A stretch of 64,000 nucleotides of DNA from Hymenoscyphus infarciens (taxonomy: Eukaryota; Ascomycota; Leotiomycetes; Helotiales; Helotiaceae): contig LLCB01000149.1 in NCBI GenBank assembly GCA_001414345.1, positions 1 through 64,000 on the forward strand. The letters run 5' to 3'. Shown here piece by piece: positions 11,501 through 22,934 of the stretch (position 1 is the stretch's first letter; the number at the start of each line of letters is the position of its first letter). Made by a program: the position numbers and the translations under genes. The notes under the pieces are model-generated. The model made no database searches and was not told the DNA's origin. It saw only the letters and a list, made by a program, of their open reading frames with translations.

Positions 11501-13056
11501 TTTCGTGTGTAGATAATCGTTGTTTCTGTGTGTAGGTTAGGGGGTATAGTTTTAATCTTTCTGTTCATGCATTGGGGAGTCTTGTTTTGTATGTTATATG
11601 CATTGGAAACAAAGCGCATGTGTACTGTACAGACAATCACCTTGTATATAAATCTTTGAGGGAAATAAGGAAAACTGGAGTCTTCGGCTGCTTCTTTGGC
11701 TTTACAAATGTTTTTTTTTTAAAATACATCCTTTGTGTCAACAATCAACTTCGACGGAGTCTTTGTCAACGAAGCCCCTAGCTTGAATGTTGTCAAAGGG
11801 CGTACCGCATTTTAACAAGGAGATCCGAAAGAGTTTCTAAATTTAGATATTCTGCGAAGAAAGCCATTGATGGTTCGCTCGCCAGTTGAAAGTATTTTTT
11901 GGGAGTAGTTGAGAAGGACTGGCTGGGTGTTGGTAGATGACCTACGAATAGTTCCCAGGGGAAAATCACGATAAGCAATTTACAGGTCACCTACGAATAG
12001 CCCGCCAGCATTTCGTAACTAGCCTACAAATAGCAGCAAATCCTTGTTCCGTTATTGTTAGGTAGAAAATCCGTAACATACGAACCATATGACGTCCTTT
12101 ATTTCTCTTTCTAGACAGTTGTTGAACTTAGTAGGAAACCGGAGCTTTGCTCTAAGTACACCCCCTCCATCCATTACTTTGGAAACGTGACACATTCTCA
12201 ACTATTGTGCTAAAGCATCTAGGAGAATGGAGAAATCAGTTTCCCCCAATTCTCCTAAACCTTCTCAGAGAACGGATCTCCTTTTCCTAGATTCTTTCGC
12301 ACAATATTTGCGAAAGCGGGTGTACTCGGAGCAAAGCCTTTTTTTCTTACATCGCTTGTCACGACTCTTTTTCAAGCCACTAGATATGTTAAAGTCAACA
12401 TGACCTTTCTTCAACTTACTAGATAACTCGCACCATGTAATCAGCAAGACGGAATTTCCTAGCAACTTGGATTTTTGGGCTTCAAACGGAATTGAAGGCA
12501 CCCAAGAAGAGAACTCTAACAAATGATAAAATAGTACCAGAAATCCAGATTATTTCTCCTAATTTGTTACTGAACATTCCACGTTATGCCCTCTCTTTCT
12601 AAGGCTCCTCTTGATTTCACTCTTTGCTTCTTAGCTTGCCCCTGACATAAGTTCTACTTACCTAGGTGCTTGCAAAAGAAATAAAGAAAGGAATGACGGA
12701 ATCCTTGAACATTTTTAACATACAATTACTTTATTGCACGCATTCAAATCCAACTTACTGATGAACAAAAAAGGTAGATCTTTCGTTTGGCTTTTATCAA
12801 CTTGTTTAATACTGATTCTCGCTTAGATCACGACACGGAGGTTGGTTTAGAAGCACCATAGGCAATCTTGTATTAGGCAAGAACAATTCCGAAGGAGTGA
12901 ACGGGCGGCGGACTTTCAGAAGCCAACAATCAACAAAACGAGTGATAAATATTGATATTTATGTTCCAAATTGCCTTCCATGTCCTATTATCAACCACTA
13001 ACCCGCGCCTACCCATGATATTCCATTCCACTACCCTAACTTGAAGGAGTTCGGAC
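11501..13056. other. Intergenic, no gene seen
   Basis: No frame here carries a recognisable domain. Three copies of the short motif CTAC(G/A)AATAG occur at about 11940, 11987 and 12023; the same motif forms an inverted repeat at 58,670. Short frames at 11793-11990 and 12265-12522 look random. Confidence 0.6.
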
Positions 13057-14075
13057 TCAGCAGGTCATAACTGCAGGTCCTGGGATTGGATATGCCTTTC
13101 CGTTGTTGTTGGGAATTGAGGGTTGTCCGGAAGAATAGATGTTTAACATAATTCCACTAATTTTGTGTGTTAGCTCCTGTAATAGGAGGAAATGAATTCG
13201 TCGGAGCAAAATTCCAGTAAGTTTGGAAGAGAAAAAATAACATACGGATCATTAGCAGTGTAAGCACCAGGGAACTTCACAGTACTACTACCAGTCTTTG
13301 TGCCGGAACCAGTAACTTCAATGCCAGCGCATCTGCACCTGTCAGCAATTGTTTCATTCGGATTTTTAATCGATAAGGGTAACCTACGAAATATAAAATT
13401 GAGCGGCCCCCGAGCTGTATGCAGAATGCAATGCTATTTTTCGAGATATAGTTAGCGGTTTTTTAACCACGGGAGAAAAGCAGTCGATCACTTACCAAGA
13501 AGCTCGATCCTCATAACGTATTGACCTGGAGCGAGACATGATGGCATTGTGAATTCCCACCAGCCTTGACCTGCAATCATGGTATCCACACCCCATTTTC
13601 CAGAGCCGGTATTAAGACCTTCTGCTGCGACTTTGAACCAAGCGAGGGAATTGTAGTTTGTTTCAGTGGCAGCATTATCAACCTAACACAATTAGTACGC
13701 AATGCACCCCTCAATTCAAAATTATGAAGTGCAGACCTTTGCAAGGTAAACAGTAATAGGACCCTTGTGGGAAGCAGCAATTGGATTATCTGGATCTCCC
13801 GAAAACTGTGGTCCTCCAATAACATGCTGGAACCAAGAAGCGACCTTTGCCCCCGCCGGAATCGAGATGACTTTCGTCGAAGTCGGACTGACGAGGCCAG
13901 AGTTACATGCGATGGCTGAACCCGTCACGGATTGGATGGGATTGTTCGAGGAAGGAGGTCTGATTCCGACGTTTTGACCCTGATCAACACCGTTGACTTT
14001 GATTTTCTGCCACATGCCATGGGCATTGACTGCACCTGCCAACAAAATTGCGTTGAGAAGTTGTGTTGCCCTCAT
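13057..14075 (-). CDS. AA9 lytic polysaccharide monooxygenase
   Basis: Secreted copper enzyme that oxidatively cleaves cellulose or related glucans (formerly GH61). Five exons: 14075-13737, 13682-13496, 13433-13388, 13332-13246 and 13156-13057; they sum to 252 codons plus stop. The signal peptide [18 protein letters not shown] is followed by His19, which becomes the N-terminal copper ligand of the histidine brace. His103 in SHKGPITVY is the second ligand and the Tyr in AAQFYISC is the axial residue. [20 protein letters not shown] is a typical mid-domain block. No CBM1 or linker follows; the protein ends PGPAVMTC. Exon 3 is only 46 bp. At intron 3 the later of two acceptors was chosen because it restores FYISCAGIEV. 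Assignment is firm; substrate and regioselectivity cannot be told. Confidence 0.93.
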
Positions 14076-14904
14076 ATCGAAAAACGCCCTTGAAAATTTT
14101 AGAAGCTTGATTTCAATACGAAAGAAGGATAAAGAGGCAACATAAGATCATTCAGTGGCGTACACACGGTACTTTATACCAACTTCCACCCTACCCTACA
14201 ACCCAACCAAGTCCCGATCCCTAGAACGAGGGAATCCGGGGTAAATAGATGAACGAAATAAACACCCCAATCTACTCAAGAACCACGTTTTCTCGCCAAG
14301 CAAATGAACATAGATTGCTCACTACCGTACCAAGTTACAAATGGTCGTCATGACCACATGTTCACGAATACAAACACTCGATAGGATAGGATGAAGCCGA
14401 AAGTACCACCGCTTACAAGCGGGCCGCGAGCCAAATTGTATTTCAGGAAAAAGCCAGGGGTGCGAAACTTGGAAAGGGTATCGGGTTGTGAATATACGGC
14501 TGTGGAACTTGAGGCTAAATTCGTGATCCAAAATGCCATTTTGATGCTTTTTGAAGTGATCTGCAAAGAAATGATCTGTTGACCTTCCAGATCGAAGCTT
14601 ACTGGATGGAAGATAGAGATCCCATGCTCATGTATATTGCCCAAGTTGAAAAATATTATGGTGGTGAGTGATGGAGTGGTCTCCGACGGGAGGAACCAGC
14701 CACGTGATTAATTTGCGATATTTTCTATAATGAGCGGTAAACTGCTTCATTGATCAAAACTTGCGAGTCATCAATAACTTTGGTGTAATCACTGATTACC
14801 TTGTTTATATGACATGCCTCCATCGTCACCTTTTCCCTCTCACGTGTCAAGACCACATATCAAGTTTGAAAAAGAGATATATATATATATAAATACAAAA
14901 AATA
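14076..14904. promoter_or_regulatory. Upstream region of the AA9 gene, no gene
   Basis: This region lies 5' of the minus-strand AA9 gene. No coding frame is convincing. No specific activator or repressor site could be assigned with confidence. Confidence 0.35.
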
Positions 14905-15365
14905 GCACCTGATACCAGCCTCTACCAGAATTAGAGGCTGAAAGAACTCCTAGAACTCACATTTCCTAACCAACAGCATCACACCCTACGATTTGGCAGT
15001 TTTGCTGATTTTGAACAAGGTCTCCTAAACCTACGCACTCTTGCTTTTGCGTTTTGAATTTGAGCAAGGTTTGCTAAACTTGGAATCTTCTCTGTTGATT
15101 AGTCTCTCAATTCCCAATTCCTGAAGAACCATCTATATAGTATCCAAACTCAATTACTATAGTGTTTTGGATGGATTTCCGTCCTTAACTGTTTTTTGTT
15201 AGTCTCAGGTCTTTACCTATTGAGACAGGTTGCTGGTTTCTAGTGCTGCCACTGTTACTGTTATTTGTGCTTATGGTTGAAGTATGACAGGGAGGGTAGG
15301 GTTGTGGGTCATTCAAGAAACATTGAGAGCTTCACTACTCAATATTGGGGGGGGGGGGGGGGGGG

Positions 15366-15443
<78 letters not shown>

Positions 15444-15870
15444 AACCAGCATCTACAAGGAAACAAAGGGCTGAAGAAAATCAACAAACTTACAAATTCA
15501 CAACCAACAGCGACACACATGTAGCATTTTCTTTGAACAAGGTTTCCTAAACCTAATCTTGCTTTTGCTTTTTGAACGTTAATTTTTTTTCTGCTATCAA
15601 TAGCAGATTTTAAAGTCGGAAAATTGCGTCTTGCATAGTATCCAGAGGCAACTATGTTGTTTTCCTTCTAAACTGGTTTTTGTTAGTTTTCATGTTTTTT
15701 CTTTTGCTATAGAGGCAGACTGCCGGTCTCTGGTGCTTGTTGATGTGCGTTTTCTTATTTGAGGTTATATAACCGGATGAACCGTGGGAGTGGAGTTGAG
15801 TCATGGGGCTTTTTTTCTTCTTTTTTGTGACGTTGACATTGAGATTCACTCCTCAATTTTTTGAGGTAGA
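14905..15870. repeat. Diverged tandem duplication split by G19/A76 run
   Basis: Two similar ~440-bp segments lie in tandem at about 14905-15346 and 15441-15870. Collinear matches include ACCAGCCTCTACCAG / ACCAGCATCTACAAG, GAACAAGGTCTCCTAAACCTA / GAACAAGGTTTCCTAAACCTA, CTTGCTTTTGCGTTTTGAA / CTTGCTTTTGCTTTTTGAA and CTGGTTTCTAGTGCTG / CCGGTCTCTGGTGCTT. Between them is a run of 19 G (15347-15365) followed directly by 76 A (15366-15441). Neither copy encodes a recognisable protein. Confidence 0.75.
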
Positions 15871-17945
15871 CGTGTTATTTATAGATGACCCGCAAAGAGA
15901 CAATTACTAGACTGCTTTTGGAAGAGAAACGATTTACTATAATACTCACAGTAACAATCTTCCCCCTGGACGCTTAACACCATACCCACTGATAATAATA
16001 CTGTATTAGCTAACTTTTCCCAGATCGCATCAAATACCACCAAATCTCATCTCTAATCACCTCAAAGCTAGCAACGCAGCTAAACAGGGACCTTCAAGTA
16101 CTAGTCCAAGAAGCCAGTGGAACAAACAAAGGCCCCAGAGAGACGAGAAAAAAAACCGCTCTCTGAAAAGTTCTCGCCCCCTTTCTCTCAATCATATCAA
16201 CATCTTAACCAAAAAAAACTCATAAACTCTAATAAGGTCCTCCAACCCCTTCTCAGAGTGAAAATCAAAGGAGTTGAGAAACAGACTTGCAAATTCAACT
16301 TCAAAGTAAATTTACCTGCTTTACAAAACACTCCTAACAAAACCACACACCCCTTCAAACGACCCCTGGTGCTAAAAATCTCGCTTAAAAGCAGCGTTTT
16401 AGATTTCCCCGCCTAAACGATCCTAGGTATCAGGATAAGGAAGGATACCCTCTCTCTTTAGGATATGATAGGATAGGATAACTTCACTTACAGGATATAA
16501 TAGGAGAGGAAGGATAATTGTAAAAGAAGGATTAGAGTGGCTAGGAAGGTTAAAAAGAGGGGCTAGGAAGAGAGAGGAGAGTAAGCAGTATAGGATAGGA
16601 GTGGCTAGGCGGGGAAGAGTACCCCTAAATAAAGTGGGTTAATTTCAGTAGTGCTAAATATAGAACTCCTCTTATAAACTGACCTACTTTACCTCTTATA
16701 AACCGACCCACTTTACCCCTTATTAACCTACTTTATACACTTCTATAGGATAATATATAAACCTTCCTATCCTCTCTGCTAGGCACGGAAAGGAAATTAG
16801 CCTTATATAGGAGTGGAAGGGATAGGCGTGTTGAAAGTATAGGATTAGAAGGGATAGGCGTATCAAAGGCTAGAGACAGGATATAATAGGCTAGGAGCGC
16901 TTAAAAGGGGGGATATGATAAGGAAGGATAGCCTTAAAAGTGAGGAAAGGCACGGATGGGAACCTTTAGGAAGGATAGGAGTGCTAATCCGGCTGGGAAA
17001 ACAAAAACGCTGCTTAAAAGTGACCCTAGAGGATAAAGAACCTAATAATAGCATTACCATAAACAAAGAACACTCGAGAGTAAAACAAGCTTCAACTCAA
17101 CTAACTGGTAAGCATCTCAAAGTGAAAGAAAGACGGCCCCTCGGCCCCTTTCTCGCGAACTTCTCTGATGGCACCGACACTTACTTCAACAACTCCACTC
17201 CAACTCACCAAAACACAACCTAGCACAATCACCGAACTTCATCACAGCCAAACATCAAAGCCCACACATCTCAAAGCTTTCTTCATTTTATATCCAAACC
17301 ATCTATACAATATATCTCAAATACACATGCACACATATAAATACATATATATACCTTCCCACCCTTTCCCCTCCCCCTTTACCCATCCCAATTTTGCCAC
17401 CCCATCCAATTCCATGCCCCAATCTAATATATTCCACGTTCCAATGCATATAGAAAAGATATAAAGAAAGAAATAAAGAAAGAGAAACCCAGATCAGAGA
17501 GAAAAAGTGAGATGCCCGAAATTTTGTAAGTCCCCAAGGAAAGAGAGAGTCCCCAAAAGTCATTTTTAACACCCCGGTCCCGATGAAAAAGAGAGAGAAA
17601 TAGAGCCCCAAGAAGAAAATTTAAAATACTATCGTGCATGCATGCATGCGGTGAACTGCTGAAGGAAAGGAAGAAAATCCCTCCCCAGGAAATGCATGCC
17701 CCAAGTGACGCCATTCGCCCTCCATCGCCCCTCCCCCCCTCCAATGAAAACCTCAAATGCGAAAAAGAGGTACCTAGGTATCATCGTATCCTGTCATCCG
17801 TTCATCTCATCTCCTCATCTGTCGTTCCATCTGTCGTTCCATCTGTCGTCATCCCATGCAGTGTTATATCGTGTCATATACCCCTCATCCCCAGCCCTTT
17901 TCGCAATCCCCTTTTCCCTCAAGAGGCCCCAAAAACCCTCAACCC
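15871..17945. repeat. Gene-free stretch with GGATA-rich block
   Basis: At about 16420-17030 there are many irregular copies of short purine motifs (AGGATA, GGATATGATAGG, GAGTGGCTAGGAAGG). Within it, three variants of TTATAAACYGACCYACTTTAC lie at ~16670-16735, with an inverted AAAGTGGGTTAA at 16640. The stretch 17140-17945 is pyrimidine-rich and runs into the 3' flank of the histidine kinase, with a triplicated CATCTGTCGTTC near 17817-17850. No gene was recognised. Confidence 0.55.
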
Positions 17946-20900
17946 TCAACCTTTAACAGTCCTCTCACTATCCATCCACCTCCTACTAGTCATCCCAGGT
18001 CTCTGACTCGATTCCCGACTGTGACCTTCATCACTACTCATCGCCCCTTCATCCTCCCCTCCAGCCATCCCGTTCCCCCCATTCAGACGCGCCTCACTCC
18101 TCGGCGTCCTCGCCAAAACCTCGCTCTCCAACCGCCCAACATTCTCTTCTGTCAACCTCTGCCCCGGATTAACATCTCCATCCATACTAGCCGGCAATCC
18201 CCCCGTAACCCCCGCAGCCTCAACCAACTTCTCATCCCTAAGCGCAGTAGCCTTCTCCTCAGCCTCCTCCCTCATCTCCGCTCTATCCCCCTCGCTCTCC
18301 ATCCCAGGTAACCTAAGTCGATGCGAATTCTGCCGTTCGCTCATCGTCGGCCTACTAGACTGTAACTTAACCGGGCCCGGCGAGGGAGGTATAGAAATAC
18401 TACAATCACTATGCGAAGATTTATTCTTGTTTTTGTCACCACCTCTTCCTCCCTGGCCGTAGATAGGAATAGCAGCCGTCCCACAATTATGTTCCCCCGA
18501 CTCGGAGCAATCCGAGCATGCGAAGTCCCATTCCTCGCCGGGGAGCGCGCGTTTCTGGATGGCCCACCGGACGAGCATTTTCTCGAGGGTCTTGCCTTTT
18601 ACGGGTTTGGCGAGGTAGTCGTCCATTCCTGCTTTTCGGCACTTTTCGCGGTCGCCTTGGATTGCGCCTAGGATCTTTCAGTACATGATTCACAAAACCA
18701 ACCAAGTGACGAGAAAATAGAATTTTGGGAAAGGACGGAGAGAGGGTTTACTTACTAGCCGTCATTGCGATGATGGGCATGTTCTTTGCTAGGAGGTTGT
18801 ATGGGGTGTGGTGGCGGATGAGATGTGTTGCTCGGTAGCCATCAATAATGGGCATCTGTACATCCACTGGAAGATTGATGTTAGCGAATTCGCGTTGGAA
18901 ATGAAAAGAAGACAAGGAGGGCATGGAAGAGAACACATTATCATAATCATGGGAAACAGAAAAGCACTGTGTAGGTTGTACCATGAGGTATACATGTTCT
19001 CAGCCCTCCAACAAAACATCTAGGTAGCTTTTCGAGAGAAGAGAACTGTCAATAACTTACTGAGAATGATGTCAGGTTTTGGATGAGGCGGATTTGCTGA
19101 ATCTGCTTCGAGTAGATAGTCGAGTGCCTCTTTCCCATTCCACACGGCATTGACAGCGAAACCGAGTTTTCGGATAGTTTTCATTGCTATTGTTTGATTG
19201 ATTGCCTACGAAGCAAGTCAGCAGTCTGAGTTAATAGAAACAGCAATTCACGACCCAGAGTATGGTGCTGCAGGAATAGAGGCAACCATGTGAACAAAGT
19301 CAGGTAATTCCGAGAATGCTACTTGTTTGCACAGTAACGAACAAAAGCTGAAGCTCCTATATGGTGTGATAAACATCAAACAACCGCCAACAGGCGGCAT
19401 TCAAACTCAGAAAGATAAATATCGACCAAGGTTTTCGTCACTTACATTATCCTCAACAACCAAAACATTGATCTCAGCTCTTTCCGCCTTCTCCAACTCA
19501 TATTCTGGTGTAATAGGGGGCATCATACTAGTCGGAGTCGGTCTCCTCAGCGGCTTATGAGTATTAGAAGGGCTACTCGCTGGCGGCGTCCCAGCAAAAG
19601 TATGTTTGTCGTAATCAGAGCTATTACAAGAAACGCTCATTTCCGATTGCAGTCGATCCGGAATGCTTCCAATATCGACCAATGCTAAGGAACCATCATG
19701 GTATTGTGGTTTATTGAATGGTATCCAGAAAGTGGCCGTTGTACCACTTCCGAGGGTTGATTCGAGGGTAATTCGTCCGTGCATCAGGTCAACGAGGTTT
19801 TTACTGATTGTTAGTCCGAGCCCAGTTCCACCGAAACGTCGAGCCGTAGAGGAATCTGCTTGACTGAACGGTTGGAAGAGTCGTTTTCGAACTTCTTCTT
19901 CAATTCCGATGCCAGTGTCCTCGACCACGAACTTCACTTCGAACACATCTGAAGTTTCGTGCTCCTTCAACACGGAGAATCTGACACGTCCTTCGCTTGT
20001 GAACTTGATACTGTTGGTAAGAAGATTCGTAATGATTTGTCGTACTCGTCCAGGATCACCCATGACAATGAGGTCGGTCTCGTTGCCTACACTAATATCT
20101 GAATCGAAGGTAAGGTTCTTTCGCTCGGCTGCGAAACCAAGCATTTTACTGACGTCGCGAACAACGACAGAGAGGGAAAATTGCACTTCCTCTATATCCA
20201 GGCGGCCAGATTCCACTTTCGAAAAGTCAAGAATGTCGTTAATGACGGTAAGCAAGCCATTTGCCGACCGTTGGATATTCTCCGCACAATCTCGCTGTTC
20301 TTCATCGAGATTGGCAGTGTCCACTAGCAACTCTGCCATACCAATGACCCCAGCAATTGGTGTCCGGATCTCGTGTGACATGTTCGCAAGAAACTGGCTC
20401 TTCAGTCGACTCGCTTCCTTGGCTGCGGCTTCATTTGCCAGTAACCTCGTATTTTCTTTCTCCTGCATCTGCATTTCAACCTCGCGGTCCTTGACCTCCG
20501 TGATATCCATGCTCACACCAATGACCCCGTCAATAAACGCCTCGTTGATTTTCCCTCCATTATCTTTCTTGCCGAGGACCGGAACGAATCTTGTCCTGTA
20601 CCATCTATTGTCGAGACAATGTTCCTGGACATCTTCCATAATCTTCCCATTTAAAATATCCTCGATTGCCTGGAGCGACGGCGGATGACCATTCTTCGCG
20701 AGGCCCCTATGTTCGAAAACGTCATAAACATTTTTCCCAATGAAAGTGTCGCTTTTAGAAGCATTGTTGCCACTGCTGCTCGTCTCGTCTCCAGATCCAT
20801 TGTCGCTATCTAAATCCCAGATGAAAGCCCCTTCAAGTAAAGTCATATTTCGTTTTCGATCCACAGCAAACAATGTGACCTGAGCATGCGCGATGACTGA

Positions 20901-22934
20901 CAATAACTGCTGTCGCTAATAAAGTTTGTCAGATTGGATCGGACAGTAAGAGATAGGGGTTTCAGTACCGTTCTTTTTGCAGAAGACCTCGCCTCAACAG
21001 CCTCGTGTATATCAGTACACGAGCCAAACCACTTCTCGATTTTGCCAGTATGCTTGTTCTTCATCGGCAATGCGCGACCCAACATCCATCTCCACTCTCC
21101 CTCTTTGCTCTGGCAACGATATTCCACTGAGTAGGGTTCTCCAGTTGCAAGAGAATAACTCCATCTTCTTGCAGCATTGGACATGTCGTCAGGGTGAAAA
21201 GGCAATTTCCAACCTTCTCCATGTGACACGGTTTTCGAAAGGCCAGTGTAGTCGTACCTATATTTTGTAAGTGGATGTGGATGAAGTGACATAGGGGTGT
21301 CAATATCGTCCCCTGAGTCAGATATGATGGCTGAACAACGGGGATCATAATTGTGTAACGTACCATCTCTGACTGAACCAGTCATGCATGCCATCTGGTG
21401 TTGTAGTCCAAAGCATCTGCGGAAGGCTATCACAGATTATCTCAAATCTTTGTTCATCTTTCTCCTTAAGCTCTGTCATCTCTTGCATTTGTTTGGTGAT
21501 ATCCCTACAGGTTACAACACCTGCTAAGAACTCGCCTGTGCTTTCATCTGTGATTGCTTCTCCTAAACAGTCAAAGATGATTCGGTCGTTCGTAGCAGGG
21601 TCATATAATCCGATTTTTCGGCTGGAAAAGGGGGTTTGAGTTTGGACGATAACTGCTATTGGGAATTCTGTGGGATCAAGGCGAGTAGTAAAAGTCTCGT
21701 CCCAGATATTCCATTTTCCAACCAAATCCATGCCATCCTTGACTGTGCTCATGTCTGCATGGGGGTCAAAGAGGCGCCTCGCAGCTTTATTTGGTACCGT
21801 CAAACTTTGGTCCTTCCACATGGCCAGAATTGGAACAGTGGTTCCATCCATTAGAGCATCTTTCATTACAATGATCTTTTGTAAAGTTGAAGGGGAGCCG
21901 GAGATTTCTGATCTTGATGGTGGACCTAGTGGTGGAAATGGGCTATGCGACATTGAGGCTGCTGTTGGGCTTGTAATAGCTGAGGAATTACTGCTACTTC
22001 CGTGAGTAGAACTTCGCCCTGAACTCGCCGAGGAGCGACTGGATCGCGCGGAGGAAAGAGCAGGTACAGCGGAAGGTCGTTTGGGTGCTTTAGGGACTTG
22101 CCTGGAGCTCCCCCCGGGGCCTGGAAGGGAGGTTTGATTGGAGTCTGTACTTGTAAAAGTCAAAGTGAAGAATCTCTCATCCTCGATTTCCCAAACTGTG
22201 ATTATCATTTTAGCGAATGTATGTTTGCCAATCGGAGCTTGGCCTGAGCGTGCGAAGGATGATGCCGCAATGTTTCCATGGGAAATAACCACTTCCACCA
22301 CAGCATCATGGACAGACTCTGAACCAATCTTGCCAGTTCGACCGTCTTTGTCCCATGTCCCTCTTGCGGTTGGTGTTTGGTCTCCCTCCCCACCTTCTGA
22401 AGTTTCACCACTGTCGTCTTCATCTGTATGTGAACCGATCTCATCGGCCAAACCATCAAAGAAGGATTCCCAGTTGACCCATACTGATTGTCCACCTTGC
22501 AGCATATCAATTCCCAATTGATTGAGCGTCTGTCCTTGTAGGCGATCCATCATTGAAATACCATCGTCGCTTGCCGTATCGCCAGAGACATCCTCGAGTT
22601 CAAGCAATCTCTCCATCGCTTCGTTCCCCATCACCAACGTCTTCAGCCCATTGAGAACGAGTAGCGGATAGGGGAGATATTGTAGAACCGACAGAGCGAG
22701 TTCGCCGGGAGAAGGGCATTTTGAAATGTTATTGTTGAGGGGACTCTCACAGAGGGTACGATCCTTTTCCGGGGAAAGTCCTCTCTTCTTCAAATTTCCT
22801 TCGATTCTCAAGGCGTCGAGCCCATCATTTTCTCCAGGCACCATTTGCAGAGGAGAAGGCGGTCGTTCGTATTCTTCGTTATTATCCGTCGATGAGTGGT
22901 CGAACGTGCCCGCCGGGGCATCTCGAGCTGCCAT
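17946..22934 (-). CDS. Multi-PAS hybrid histidine kinase
   Basis: Two-component sensor that autophosphorylates on His and passes phosphate to its own receiver, normally onward through an HPt protein to response regulators. Exons: 22934-21364, 20915-19446 preceded by 21257-20969, then 19205-19061, 18866-18756 and 18667-17946; exact sum 1,435 codons plus stop. Order: disordered N-terminus, PAS-like (~90-130), Ser-rich linker, PAS/PAC regions (~300-620, including a W-rich PAC with [16 protein letters not shown]), another PAS (~625-765), HisKA with SHEIRTP (His ~801), HATPase with N box [15 protein letters not shown]1 EDTGIGIEE and G2 [13 protein letters not shown], then REC with VLVVEDN (~1104-1110), phospho-acceptor Asp ~1160 in ILMDVQMP and the conserved Lys in YLAKPVKG. 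A ~220-aa disordered acidic tail follows. No membrane segment, so a soluble sensor. The first in-frame ATG is used; the frame is open slightly further upstream but has no ATG there. Confidence 0.92.

Noticed and set aside
15265..15550. Poly-Lys and poly-Phe frames
   Set aside because: They are only translations of the 76-A run.
19909..20688. 259-aa plus frame
   Set aside because: Antisense shadow of the kinase HisKA/HATPase exon; Ser/Arg-rich composition follows from the opposite strand.
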